This document shows positions 24,416 to 36,375 of a stretch of 64,000 nt of DNA, one piece after another (positions within the stretch are counted from its first letter, which is position 1; each line of letters opens with the position of its first letter). The stretch comes from Diogma glabrata. Taxonomy: Eukaryota > Arthropoda > Insecta > Diptera > Cylindrotomidae. The stretch spans positions 100,228,915-100,292,914 of the forward strand of contig OY856188.1 in assembly GCA_963693315.1 (NCBI GenBank). Direction: 5' to 3'. Made by a program: the position numbers and the translations under genes. Below the pieces are notes generated by a model. That model searched no databases and had not been told where the DNA came from. It saw only the letters and a program-made list of their open reading frames with translations.

Positions 24416-25105
24416 TGGTTTTTTTACTACTTGCATGAGAAATTTCAATTATTTACTCAAAAACCCAAGACAAAAGTTATTTTTCTCAGCTAAGGTTACT
24501 AATAATTATTCCCCACACCTAATAATAAGTATTTTAGCACCTTAGTAAATAATGAAAATATAATTTTTGTTCGTTTGTTAACTGACATCATCTTTGAATT
24601 TTTTTAGTTTCTTCCTAAAATAATAATAATATATTAAAAAATAATAAGCGTTTTGATTTTATATTAATAATAATAAATAATGAATGAATGCAAAAACTTC
24701 TTTGCAACTATAGTTTAGTTTATTTGAAATTTTAATTCGTGTTAAACAGAATTCTGTTGAAATTTAGTTTAGTTGTGAGTCGTAGACTAAAAAAATTCTA
24801 AATTTGGCTCAACAATATTGAATAGATTTTCAATTCAATTCAATTCATGTCAAAAATAAATAAAAGCTGTATTTTTTAATGCAAAGCATATGTGATTTTT
24901 ATATAGTTTTAAGAAAATTAATTGAAAATAAATTTCTAACTAAGCAGCCCTGAATAATAAATATCCAATACGCAATCCAATGATATGATAAACAATGTTT
25001 CACCAAATCAAAATTTTTATTTATTCACCATTTGCTTATTAATTGACATTTTATTTTGTGAATAATTAGGAGTTTTAGTGCATTTTTTATATCAAGTAGT
25101 AAAAA
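24416..25105. other. No gene seen
   Basis: AT-rich spacer with no supported feature. Confidence 0.4.
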
Positions 25106-25245
25106 AAATAGTATATAAACCTCGGTGAAGAAAATTTTCTCCATTTCGGTGCTTAATTCGCTCGAAACTTCGTTTCTCGCGAATTAATATCCACCTCAAT
25201 GTAGAAAATTTACTTTATCACCTCGGTTTATAATGTACTATTTTT
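25106..25245 (+). repeat. Palindromic cassette P2
   Basis: Left end AAATAGTATATAAACCTCGG, right end CCTCGGTTTATAATGTACTA. Complementary inner parts are AGAAAATTTTCT / AGAAAATTTAC and AATTCGC..GCGAATTAA. The tip is the hairpin TCGAAACTTCG. It sits 22 bp before the large palindrome at 25,267. Confidence 0.7.
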
Positions 25246-25266
25246 GAGCACTAGATATCACCAAAA

Positions 25267-25501
25267 TAATGTTGAAATTATATTTGAGAAAAAACACACT
25301 AATTTTTGATATCTATATAATATTTTTATTTGCCAATCGATTTCGAAAGCTAAGCTTTCATTGTCAAGGCCTATTCTTAAACTCAGTTTAAGAACAGGCC
25401 TTGACAATGAAAGCTTAGCTTTCGAAATCGATTGGCAAATAAAAATATTATATAGATATCAAAAATTAGTGTGTTTTTTCTCAAATATAATTTCAATATT
25501 A
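25267..25501. repeat. 235-bp near-perfect palindrome
   Basis: Two 117-bp arms (25,267-25,383 and 25,385-25,501) meet at a single central C (25,384) within CTTAAACTCAGTTTAAG. Pairing positions that sum to 50,768, I find only two mismatched pairs (25,271/25,497 and 25,373/25,395). The arms contain no recognisable element. With no spacer, such a palindrome can extrude as a cruciform and is usually unstable. It may be a recent fold-back duplication, a MITE, or an assembly or sequencing artefact. Confidence 0.9.
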
Positions 25502-26024
25502 ATTCAAAATCAATTATATCAATTAATCAAACTCAATCAACTATATCAATTAATCGAACAAATGTTTTGTAGCTATTTTGTTGGGAGATCTTTTTACAAT
25601 TTCTATTTACAATGGCCGAATTTCTGCCACTGTGCGATTCCTAGTACTTATATAATTATACGAATTACATCGAGGGATAGAGGAACTTATAAAAAAATTT
25701 ATTTATTTCAGATTTCAATACAATCAAACAAATTGTTTTATTGTGTTGCGCAGCATTCATGCAACAAAATAAAATAAATAGCTGTTTATTTTATTTTAAT
25801 AACACTGATAACTTATGGTTCTTAAAATAAACCTATATTTAATGTTGCCGAAAGGATAAAACAATTTATCTGATTGCATTGAACTATGAAGTAAATTTGT
25901 TTGATTGCATTTTATAAATAATTTGATTGTATTTTATAAAAAAATCAAAAAAAAATATTTTCGCTCTGATTATAAAAACAGCAAATTCAAACAAATGCGC
26001 ATGTCGCTCTCGCGAATATTGAAA
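25502..26024. other. No gene; short inverted motifs
   Basis: AT-rich. ACAATCAAACAAATTG at about 25,729 and AATTTGTTTGATTGCA at about 25,894 are inverted copies, with a further TTTGATTGTATTTTATAA at about 25,922. They could be the edge of the element that carried the recombinase pseudogene to the right. Confidence 0.35.
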
Positions 26025-26987
26025 AAGGCAAACGCTACCACTTTTGGCCAATCGAATAACCGCGGTCGATCTATTGGAGTGATTAGTAATTTTTTTCCTT
26101 GGTATTTAAGCCAATCGATTTGGCAGACGATTTTGTCGAATTTTGAATCATATTTTTTCCAATGGGCATATTGTCATACCAGTGATCATTTTCGGATTTC
26201 CATTGACAATTTGTTATTAGAAATAATCCGTTGGTTTTAATATTTGGGCCCCCTTTTGATATCATTTTTTTAAATAATCTTAATACTCTTAATAGCACAA
26301 ACGTTGCTGTCGTTGTTTTCTATTTAAAATTTGCTTTCAGTACATATTCTTGAACCACCTTGGCAAGTCTTGCTGAATGCAGGGTTATATTTAACTCGAT
26401 TTGTTACAGTACCATCGTTGTTTGATTCATACAAAATAGTCAGTCAAGCAAGCAGCAGCTTCCCTACCTCGCAAAGCTAATTCTACCGCGGTTATGTGAT
26501 AGAATTTCCGTTACAGCCCTTCAGGGGTATTTTCATTCCATAAATTTATCATGTTCGTTATTTCTACGGGACTTAATGCAGCCGAACTTCATTTCATTTT
26601 ACAGGGATCTGATTGCAGTTTCCGTCGTATAAAATCGCGGACAGCTCGCGCTTGTTGAAATACAACACTTTTAAATAGGTCAATAATAACTTTCATTTCT
26701 TTATAATATTTTTGTTGTAACAGCTTACTTGTTAGGTTATACATGGTTTTGACCGTAGCTTCTTTAAACTCTGTACCATCTTTTCTTCTCATGTTCACAG
26801 CCCAATCCTTTAAAATCGACGCCAATTCTTCTGCCGTCCGATTTTCATCTAATTGATATTTACTATCATTGCAAAAGTCCATAAATGCTTTCCATACAAA
26901 TTATTTACTGTAAACGGTATTTTTTGGTATGTTTGATTCTATAATTTCATTAATATTCTCGTCAGTATTACAACCAAATCGTGACAT
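26025..26987 (-). pseudogene. Crypton-like tyrosine recombinase pseudogene
   Basis: Reads from ATG at 26,987 down. The N-terminal SAM-like DNA-binding region is clear (WAVNMRRKDGTEFKE, KLLQQKYYKEM, RRKLQSDP), as in Crypton/DUF3504-type recombinases. Next come FYHITAVELALRGREAAACL and NDGTVTNRVKYNPAFSKTCQ, recognisable family segments. The catalytic half keeps TNHSNRSTAVIRLAKSG, which contains the HxxR box of tyrosine recombinases. It is broken: an in-frame TAA lies near codon 29, more stops follow at about 26,586 and 26,520, and at least two frameshifts are present. The nucleophilic tyrosine is not visible. A domesticated gene is unlikely given this damage. Confidence 0.75.
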
Positions 26988-27307
26988 TTTTATTATTAAA
27001 TATTTGAAACGTCAAAATCGAAATAAATAAATATTTATCCATGGCAACATGATAGAGTTAAAACAGCCCATGGGATCTGTTTTAGTATAATGTTGTACTG
27101 ATTGGTTGTTTTCAATCAGATGACTTCAAATTAATTGATTTCATTGGATTTCTATTTGAGCAAAAAATTTTCATGGAAACAAACTTCTGTTTACGATAAA
27201 TTGAATCAAATTTGTATAAAAACCGCCTACTATGATGAACATTTAAAATAATAATATTCGATCTTTTTAAATGATTAGATTTAGTTTATTTTATTGTGGT
27301 CGTATAA
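26988..27307. other. No gene seen
   Basis: Upstream flank of the recombinase pseudogene. AT-rich, with no recognisable inverted terminal repeat. Confidence 0.35.
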
Positions 27308-27517
<210 letters not shown>

Positions 27518-27521
<4 letters not shown>

Positions 27522-27828
27522 ATTCGCCTACATATTAAAGTGTTACTTTATTATTGTAATTTCTGGTCGTAAAGTGTCACTTTTAACCTCATATTTTCCT
27601 GTCATAATTAATTTTTGTTTAAGCCAAAATTTCATAATCCAATCAAAATATTTGTTATGTTTTGTTGTAATGGTTACACAATTTGTTTCCAAAATGAACA
27701 AATATTTTGGTCAAACAAATGTTTTGGTTACTTGTTCAACATATTTTTTTTAAAAAATTAATGCAAATTTTTAATTTTGATTTTGATTAAACATTTTTTT
27801 AAAAATATTTTACTTGCGGCGAATAAAA
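27518..27828 (+). repeat. Repeat R (copy d), bounded by inverted ends
   Basis: The most complete R copy: starts TTTTATTCGCCTAC and ends CTTGCGGCGAATAAAA. The interior shows AAAGTGTTACTTTATTATTG, TCCTGTCATAATTA and TTGTTGTAATGGTTACACAA. Cassettes touch both ends (P4 left, E3 right). Confidence 0.7.
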
Positions 27829-27955
27829 AATAGTATATGACGCACGAACGAAACTATTTTGGACTTAATGTGAGTGCAAATCTCGGTTATCGCCTCGATG
27901 GCGAAACTCCACAAACCCCCAAAACCTTAGCTTTACCTCCTTGCATCATTCTCTT
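27829..27955 (+). repeat. Palindromic cassette, subtype E (copy 3)
   Basis: Begins AATAGTATATGACGCACG and shares ACTATTTTGGACTTAATGTG, AGTGCAAATCTCGG and AACCTTAGCTTTACCTCCTT with the other E copies. The right end after TTGCATCATT is eroded. Confidence 0.65.
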
Positions 27956-28825
27956 CTTTTCATTTTTAACTAATAACTCACTCCGTTTACTAACTCCGAA
28001 TTTTTTTCCTCCTTACTTTCGAATATAAAACGAATTAATAATAATAAAAGTTTTCCAATTTTTATGCACAACCTATTTTTTTCTAATTTAAAATTATTTC
28101 TTGGGAATTTTTTTTATAAAGTCTATGAGTTTAAATTACCAAATGAGAAAATGAAAACTTAATCATTACACTCTTTAACTGGCAATCATACTTGAAGTAT
28201 CTAAGTTGAAAATTATTCCAGTGGTGCAGCAAGAAGTAAAAGAAAAATTGTATTGGCTCTCTGTATACGGCTGACTGACGTGCAAATTGCACGTTGTTTT
28301 TGTATCAAGCATTTATGGTTTTTTTAGAAGCTGAATTCTTTGATCATACACCACTTGCTTTTGATTTCCACCAAAAATTGGGAAAAGTGAGAAAAGACTT
28401 TCTTTGCAACTTCCCATTCTGGTTTTTATTGAATAGCTTACTATCAATATCAAGCATATGTTTGGCATCCCATAATATCCGCATTATATAACCTTTTTAA
28501 GATGCAAACTTCATGTTTTTATGTCTTTTTGGGTGAGAATCAAGTTAGGGACGAAGACTAAATACTTATTTATTTTAAGCTTCTGTAACTTCAAATTTTG
28601 ATATTCGATTTTAATAAAAATTCTGTATTCCAACTACGAGTTTGTACTTTGTGTAAGAATTGTTTTTTGCATGCGTTTTAGTTTTTTCACACAACAGTCG
28701 TCAGTTATAAAACTTTTTCGATTAAACTTTTAAAACTCTTGCTACAAACTTGTTCTTAATTTCCATACAATACACGTGAGTCACAGTCATCATCATTATT
28801 CTGATTTTGTTGACAAATCTAACAT
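27956..28825. other. No gene seen
   Basis: AT-rich spacer. CGTGCAAATTGCACG at about 28,280 is a short palindrome. No coding region is supported. Confidence 0.4.
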
Positions 28826-30365
28826 TTACTTCGGTTTTGAAAAAACCAAAGTATTGAATTCATGAGCCAAAAGTGAAATTTTAGGACAAACTGATTCTAA
28901 AAATTCAAAAAAAAATGTATGTCTGTCTGCCGGCCGGCCGTCCGTCCGTCATTACCTACGAAATCTAGAAAACCGCTGGAGGAATTTCAAGCATTTTTTT
29001 CTAAAAACAGTACTCAATGGGCAGGTCTGAAAGGACATTGTGTTCGATAACTGTACCGGAAGTGTGTCAAAAAAATCATTAAGTATGTCCAAAATAGCAA
29101 ATTTTTATATTTTTACTTAAAAAACGTTCATTTTAAGTGATAATGAGTACGAACAAAGAATGTGGAGAGATCTTGATGGTTTGGATTGGTATGTGAGATC
29201 AAAAACTAGATTATTGCATTAAAAGTTTGTCAAACAAATGTTGTCAAGTGTGTCAAAAGAAATATTTTACTTCGGTTTATTTATTGTTTTACCCAATTTT
29301 TTGGAAAAAATACAATTAATTATTTGTATGACATGAAATTTTATTATTATTATAGAGAATTATGGCATTATAAGTTTGTCAAAAAAATAATGTCAATTGT
29401 GTCAAAAGAATGATTTTCATTTATTTTTTTAGAAATTATTATTATTGAGAATTTTATTGCATTATGTCAAAAAAGTTTGTCAAAAAAATATTGTCAAGTA
29501 TGTCAAAAAAATGATTTCATTTATGTTTTTAGCCAATTTGTTGGAACAAAAGTCTAGCTGTTTGTATAACGTAAATGTGAGATGGAAATTTTTGGATTTG
29601 TTATAGTTTTTGAAATATTTTTGAAAATTGAAAAATTGAATTTTGAAAAAAGTTTGTATTTTTGATTTTGTAATAATTTTTGCAATATTTTTAGAATTTT
29701 AGGAAAAGTTTTAATTTTTGATTTTATTATAATTTTTGGAATTTTGAAACAAGTTTCAATTTGTGATACTGTTATAATTTTTGCACTATTTTTAGAATTT
29801 TTGAAAAAGTTTGTAATATTTAAGATCTTTTGGAATATTATTAGAATTTAGAAAAAGTTTAAATATTTGATTTTATTCTAATTTTTGGGAATATTTTTTG
29901 AATTTTGAAAATAGTTTCAATTTTTGATTTTTTTTTAATTTTTGCAATATTTTCAGAATTTTTGAACAAAGTTTAATCTTTGATTATGTAATAATTTTTG
30001 AAATATTTTTAGAGTTTTTAAAAAGTTTGATTTTGTTTAATTTTTGCAATATTTTTGGAATTTTGAAAGAAACTTGAATTTGTGATTCTGTAATAGTTTC
30101 TCGAAACACTAAATGGAGAGGTTTGAGTAGTTTGCTGATTGTATCATCTTTTCACTAAATTATGTTAATTAGTGGTCTGTTATAATTTTCCGGCAACGTA
30201 TTGATGTTTCGTGTTAGTTTTGTAATAAGTTTCTAAAGAGATATAAAAGAATACATGTACTTTAATAAAGAATTATGTTTGTATACATCGAAAACTATAT
30301 CAAAATCCTTAACCAAAACTGATGTCTTGATATCTCAGAGCTGTGAGATTTCAGCCCCTTCAAAT
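28826..30365 (+). repeat. One-armed copy of the foldback family
   Basis: Starts TTACTTCGGTTTTGAAAAAA, CCAAAGTATTGAATTCATGA. It then has the GC patch TGCCGGCCGGCCGTCCGTCC, TCATTACCTACGAAATC, TGTGTCAAAAAAATCATT, two or three ~130-bp AAGTTTGTCAAA units, ~60-bp TTTTTGCAATATTTTTAGAA units, and the inner block ending GAGCTGTGAGATTTCAGCCC. No inverted partner follows. Non-coding. Confidence 0.7.
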
Positions 30366-30586
30366 ACTATTTTTTGAACTAGGCAATATAATCACGTTTC
30401 TTTATAATTGCTTTAAAATCAAAAATGTAATATAATGTGTGCGGTGGTACTGCTGTCTACCACTTTTCTCCTATGTTATTTTTTCGTTGTTTTATATTTT
30501 GAATTGCAATATATTTACAAATTGAATTAAAATAAATTTTATTGACTGATTTAATTTAAGTATTTTGTTTATACTTATATTTATAA

Positions 30587-31266
30587 CCGCATGGAGGGAT
30601 CAGTTTTTATTGTTTTGAAATTTTATATTTTATTTTTGATCTACGGGTGTGACAACCCCGCGTACTCCAGTCCCTGCTATTGACATACGAGTTAACGTGA
30701 GATATCACATACCACTGGCAATAGCAGTGAGATATCACTAGGATGACAAGGTGACATCTTAGGGGTGGTGGCAGATGAACTGTATTCAGTCAACGATAGC
30801 ACCCTCAATCTTAGCTGTGAAATAGTCCTTGATGATGAGACGCTATTGCTTTCTTGAAGAAACGAGCCTTCATATAACTATGTGTGGGCTTCAATCATTA
30901 AGAAAGACTGTGCGTCACAGGATCAAGGAATATGCAACTGGCTGGATTATTGGCAACTACATTTTTGTTTTGTTTCAGCGAATTTTTGTAAAAATTTGCT
31001 ATTTACCTTTTAATTTACTTTTATTTTCTCTATTCTATCATAAAATATTGGCCTATGTCATATTTTGTCAGTGATAGGATTTTTTGTTAAGTTATCCATT
31101 TTTTAACAAAAAATATAAAAAAAACAAAAAAAGAAAGATTTACGTCCATCAACACCTTTGAACGTATGTTGTTGTGGGACCTTGGTCTTAAAAGGTTTTT
31201 ATGTGTTATTGTGACACATATTGTAATTCCTACTACACAACACATTTTATTAAAAAAAAAAAAAAA
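30587..31266 (+). mobile_element. Non-autonomous element with LINE tail (copy A)
   Basis: About 680 bp, alignable along its length with 59,025-59,669. Both start CCGCATGGAG and share CCAGTCCCTGCTATTGACAT, CACATACCACTGGCAATAGC, GATAGCACCCTCAATCTTAG, GCCTTCATATAACT, CTGGCTGGATTATTGGCAAC and AATATTGGCCTATGTCATAT. The last ~115 bp (CCATCAACACC...TTGTTGTG, GGTCTTAAAAGGTTTTTATG, CACAACACATTTTATTAAAA) match the 3' end of the LINE at 12.5 kb and finish in a poly-A run. CTGCTATTG / CAATAGCAG can form a stem. There is no ORF and no obvious pol III A/B box. Confidence 0.7.
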
Positions 31267-31428
31267 TATAAATTATTCTACTTTCTGTAGTCCCGGTATA
31301 CCGGTAATACCGATAGTCGAACCAACCTAACTGTGTCATATTTTTGAGATCACAGTTAAAATTTTAAAAAAAAACTAATTAGTACGATCAAATTTGTTAA
31401 ATCTATTTTCTGAAGGGCATAGTTATAT

Positions 31429-31589
31429 TAGCTGTGTTTTTTTGTAATTCTATATAGAACAGAATTAAAATTTTCAATACGATGTGACAGCTAAATAGTT
31501 CTGTAGAATTATTACAGAATTAATTAGATCTCAAATCGTATTAAAAAATTTAATTCTGTTCTATATAGAATTACAAAAAAACACAGCCA
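31429..31589. mobile_element. MITE with ~55-bp inverted repeats
   Basis: The left arm starts GCTGTGTTTTTTTGTAATTC, TATATAGAACAGAATTAAA. The right arm, TTTAATTCTGTTCTATATAG, AATTACAAAAAAACACAGC, is its complement and almost perfect, and ATACGAT / ATCGTAT extends it. The spacer is ~50 bp and non-coding. I cannot define a target duplication. Confidence 0.8.
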
Positions 31590-34226
31590 TTATTGCAAAT
31601 GCAAACAAAAGCTTTTCTAAAAAGTTTAATCATTAAATTGTTTTATAAGTTGTTAATGTTCACGATCTTATATTGCTAGTATTCCAATTAATTAAAATTT
31701 TACCTAAAGCATTTCAAAAAATTTCATTTCGTTTGATTGTCTAACTAACGTCTTAAATGAAAGCGACAAACAGAAGCATTACAGAAGCATACGGTTAAAA
31801 AACCACAATTTAATTTAATTTTAAAATAAATAGAAACTAAACAAAATTCTTAGATATATAATTATTTTTTATTATATTGACCAAACTTCGAAACAGTGAT
31901 AAAAAATGATACAAAAAGAATAAAATAATTAAAAAAAAAAATAAGAAAACTTAAAATAACTTTTTCTTTTTGTTTTATTTTAAAAAAAAATCGCCGACGT
32001 ATTTCAACTTTACAAAAACAAAATTAAAAACAAATATACATATGACATGACGACGATAACTGTGAGTTATTCTTATTTTATATATTTTTTTTTTAGTTCG
32101 TGTAAATTAATATTTTTTTTTTATATATATAGTTATTTAAATAAACCGTTTAAAACACAATCTCATAAAATATTAAATTTACTTTTGCTTAAAATCTAAA
32201 CGAAAAGAAGACGCGCGACTATATTTATATAAATACGTAAGAAAAAAAGAAAACTAAGTTAAATTAATTTGTAAAGTTTTTCACTTTTCCTAAATATTTC
32301 GTTTAAAAATTTGAATTTTTTTTTGGATTAATTACTTATTTTTTTTTTAAATACCGAATCTGTATCAATACTGACGTGTATTTTTGAAATTCAAAATATT
32401 TGTATAGGGGTCATAGGTAGGTTATTAGGGGTCATAGGTTAAGTGTTTCTACGTTATCATCGATTTCCTCATAAATCATAAATTCAAACGAACTGTAAAT
32501 TGAGAATTCATTAACTCCATTAGTTTGAGAGGGTTGTGATATGAGATCGTAAAAATTATATTCTTCAGTCGAATCGAGAAAATTTTTTTCATAATTTTAA
32601 ATCATACAGCTTTTCCGATAATGTTGCAACTCTTCATTTCCTTTTTTCTTTGGAAGGATTTTTTTACTAAGAGCCGATTGAATGAATGCGAATAGAAGAT
32701 ATATCCTCGGATATAACGTCGTTTGTATTATATGAATCACGCTAGAACAAAAAATGTATCCGAGGATTCTGTTCTATTCTCTGTCTTATTTTCTGTTTTC
32801 TTGTGTAGAACAGTGGATAGAACAATTTTTTTCAGTCTTCTTTACTTTCGCTTTTTCAATTTTCTCTTTGACACTATCTTTGTGAATGATTTGTTCCAGA
32901 ACAAACAGACGTCCTAATTCTCATAGCTTTTTTAACAAGAAAATTCCAACCTTTGGACGTTGCATATTGTAAAGATTTATATTTTTTATGCAAATAGGTA
33001 GCTTTTCTCTTAATTGTTTTTTAGACATCGGCATATTTTAATTGTAATTAATAAATCAAAGGTTTTAAATTTAGTACTTACTTAGTATTGTTCTATTTTG
33101 TACCAATCATCTTACCTTACCTTATCAAACTTTACCTAACCTTACATTTTTTTACTTTTAATATTTTGGTATGCATTCAATCTAACTATTCAAAATTGAA
33201 GTTATATAAAATGGGAATGTTTCTAAAAATAGGTCAATTGTCAATGGTCATTGACAAATCTTTAATTATTATTTCAAAATTTAATTTAATTCAAAATCTC
33301 ACCTAAAATCCAGAGTTCAATAATCTTTCGATTTTATCACATCACCTCATAATGCTAACTTTGAAAACCACGTACCATCTGTATGACACAAAAAAAACAA
33401 ATGATTAATTTATTGCTATAAATAAATTAAATTACGAATTACTAATTACCCAAAAATTAAAAAATATTTTGACAATAAACAAAAAAAAATTATTTTTGCA
33501 ATTCTGAAAAAAACAAAAAGAATTTTCTTATGGAAAACCAAAGAAAGAATTTTATGTACGAAAACCAAATAGATGTATTTTAAAAATAGATTTAATTTTT
33601 AAACAATACAAGAAATATCGTATTCAATGACGTCATAGAAATATATTCGCCTGATAACAAAATTAAAATATTTCAATCTAATTTTAGGATTTCTGTTAGT
33701 CGATTTGAGTTAAAAATAGTGTTCGAATAGAGAATCTGATGTGAACATTTTCATCTTTTCTTTTTATAAGAATTTATAGTAATAGGAAAAAAAACTGTAA
33801 ACATTTTCTTTTTATACTTTTCATAATTTTCCGAGATTGAAAAAGATTAATGAAAATTGGACAAATATTTTTCGTTTTTATTTATTAGTAAAATAATTTT
33901 TGTTATTATTTATAAAGCAATTAGTAATATTTTCTACGTTCTATCTTATTTACTTTGTATTAATAATTTAAGTTTTTTTAGTTCAAGGATGTGACTTTGT
34001 GTCCAACATATTAAGTTACTATTACAGTTGAGCGTTGACGACAAACTGTTAGATTTACCTGTAAAGTTTTTGTTAGATAAGTAGGCCTAAGGATTCGAAC
34101 CAGGCACTAAAAAGGAAGGTTCGAATTCATCCGAAACACGAAAAATGAGAAGTGAAGTTTTTTCTGAGAAATTTCTAACCATACCTGTTTCAGTTTAAAT
34201 TATTTTATGCAATGAATAAATGAATG
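31590..34226. other. No gene seen
   Basis: About 2.6 kb of AT-rich DNA. A small direct repeat TAGGGGTCATAGGT occurs twice near 32,407-32,445. GGTTCGAATCC on the minus strand at about 34,093-34,103 looks like a tRNA B box but has no A box or cloverleaf. Confidence 0.4.
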
Positions 34227-34353
34227 AAATAGTATATTAAGAAACTAGTTTCATAATCGACGATTTTATCGCACGCAATCTGTTTAGAAAACGAGCTTTC
34301 TAAAGGATAAGTGCGATAAAACGTCTAATGAAACGAGTTTTTTATACTATTTT
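34227..34353 (+). repeat. Palindromic cassette P1
   Basis: 127 bp. Left arm AAATAGTATATTAAGAAACT, AGTTTCAT..GACG, ATTTTATCGCAC. Right arm GTGCGATAAAACGTCTAATG, AAACGAGTTTTTTATACTAT. The arms are complementary over ~40 bp with a few bulges, and the tip holds AGAAAACGAGCTTTCT. It lies directly against the left end of the foldback element. Confidence 0.75.
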
Positions 34354-34771
34354 ACTTCGGTCTGAAAGACCTAAGTATTACATTCATGAGCTCAAAGTGA
34401 AATTCTTACTTTTTTTGGCATTTCTCAACGTTTTAGGACCTCCTGATTCTAAAAAAGCAAAAAAAAAATGTTTGGCTGTCTGCCGGCCGGCCGGCCGTCT
34501 GTCATTACCTACGCTGCAGGGAAAACCGCTGGAGGGATTTCAAAAAATTTTTTTTCTTAAAATAGGTATACAAAAGAAACAGGTCCGAAAGGACGCTGGA
34601 AGAAGTGGAAGTGTGTCAAAATATCATTATGTGTGTCAAAAATACCAAATTTTCATATTTTTGGCTTAAAAAACGTTCATTTTAAGTGATTACGAGTAGG
34701 AACATTAAATTTGGAGAAATCTTGATGATCGGGATTGGTATGTGAGATCAAAAACTAGATTATTGCATTAT

Positions 34772-35430
34772 AAGTTTGTCAAAAAAAATGTTGTCAAGTG
34801 TGTCAAACGAAAGATTTTTATTTATTTATTTACCTAATTCTTTGGAAAAAAAAATAAAACTAATTGTTTGTTTGAAATGAAATTTTGTTATTATTATTGA
34901 GAATTATGGCATCAAAAGTTTGTCAAAAAAATGTTGTCAAGTATGTCAAAAGCAAGATTTTTATTTATTTTTTTACCCAATTTTTTGGAATAAAATAAAA
35001 TTGTTTGTTTGAAACGAAATTTTATTATTATTATTGAGAATTATGGCATTATAAGTTTGTCAAAAAAATGATGTCAAGTGTGTCAAAAGAAAGATTTTTA
35101 TTTATTTTTTTACCCAATTTTTTGGAAAAAACTAAAATTGTTTGTTTGAAATGAAATTTTATTTTTATTATTGAGAATTATGGCATTATAAGTTTGTCAA
35201 AAAAATGTTGTCAAGTGTGTTAAAAGATTTTAATTTAGTTTTTTACCCAATTTTTTGGAAAAAAATAAAATTGTTTGAAATGAAATTTTATTATTAATAT
35301 TGAGAATTATGGCATTATAAGTGTGTCAAAAAATGTTGTCAAATGTGTCAAAAAATGATTTCATTTATTTTTTTTAGCCAATTTTTTGGAAAAAAAATGT
35401 AGCTGTTTTTATGACGTAAATGTAATTTAA
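34772..35430 (+). repeat. ~137-bp tandem array in the foldback arm
   Basis: Units begin AAGTTTGTCAAAAAAATG at 34,772, 34,916, 35,053, 35,190 and 35,319, spaced 144, 137, 137 and 129 bp. Each runs through TGTCAAGTGTGTCAAAAGAA, TACCCAATTTTTTGGAAAAA, TTTGAAATGAAATTTTATTA and GAGAATTATGGCAT. The same units in reverse complement fill about 37,000-37,340 and 37,785-37,900. Confidence 0.85.
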
Positions 35431-36085
35431 AATGAAATTGGACATGGACATTTTTGAATTTGTTATAGTTTTTGAAATATTTTTGGGATTTTGAAAAAGT
35501 TTGTATTTTTGATTTTGTAATATTTTTTGCAATATTTTTAGAATTTCGGAAAAAGTTTTAACCTTTGATTTTGTAAGAAATTTTTGAATATTTTTAGAAT
35601 TTTGAAAAATTTTTAATTTTTGATTTTATTATAATTTTTGGAATTTTGAAAAAATTTTCAATTTTTGATTTTGTAATAATTTTTGCAATATTTTTAGAAT
35701 TTTGGAAAAAGTTTGAATTTTTCAGAAATTTTGGAATATTATCGGAATTTAGAAAAAGTTTAAATATTTGATTTTATTCTAATTTTTGGAATATTTTTGG
35801 AATTTAAAAAAAAATTTGATTTTATTTAATTTAACAATATTTTTGGAATTTTGATTATAATTTTCCGGCAACGTATCGATGTTACGTGTTAGTTTTGTAA
35901 TAAATTTTTAAACAGAGATAAAAAATACTTGTACTTTAACAAAGAGTTATGTTTGATATACATTGCTGCCCCAAAGTAAAACCATGTCCTCATAAAAGTT
36001 TTTTGCCGAAAACTATATCAAAATCCTTAACCCAGACCGCAGTCTTGATATCTCAGAGCTGTGAGATTTCAGCCCCTCCATATTT

Positions 36086-36375
36086 TTCTATTTTGCATTT
36101 TTGTCTTGAAATTTTAAAAAATGTGTATCTTATTAAAAAATAGTCGATTTGAAATTTTGTTATTATTACTAATTATTTTAATTAATTAAAATATTTAACA
36201 CTAATTTAGATATTCTTGTTAATTTTATTTACATAATTATTCGTCTTAATGAACATTAACTAACGTTTGTATGACTAATGTGACCAACCTTGAAAGACAA
36301 AACTTTGCGTATCGTAATGAAGGCCATTTCGATACGCATTTGGGTATCGAAATGACTTTATTTTAGACGCAAAAA
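36086..36375. other. Loop of the foldback element
   Basis: About 290 bp between the inverted arms, with no coding motif. GTATCGTAATG / CGATACGCATTTGGGTATCGA gives small internal hairpins near 36,310-36,355. Confidence 0.6.

Noticed and set aside
25361..25777. 138-codon ORF on the plus strand
   Set aside because: It runs across the 235-bp palindrome and has chance composition with no protein motif.
34080..34140. tRNA gene suggested by GGTTCGAATCC on the minus strand
   Set aside because: No A box, acceptor stem or cloverleaf can be built around it.
34328..34669. 113-codon ORF, and the 87-codon ORF at 37,974-38,237 (minus)
   Set aside because: Both fall in the GC-rich tip of the foldback arms and are not preserved in the other arm copies.
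34772..35430. Regular repeats suggesting a CRISPR-like array
   Set aside because: Whole ~137-bp units are similar, there are no unique spacers, and the DNA is animal. It is a transposon arm.
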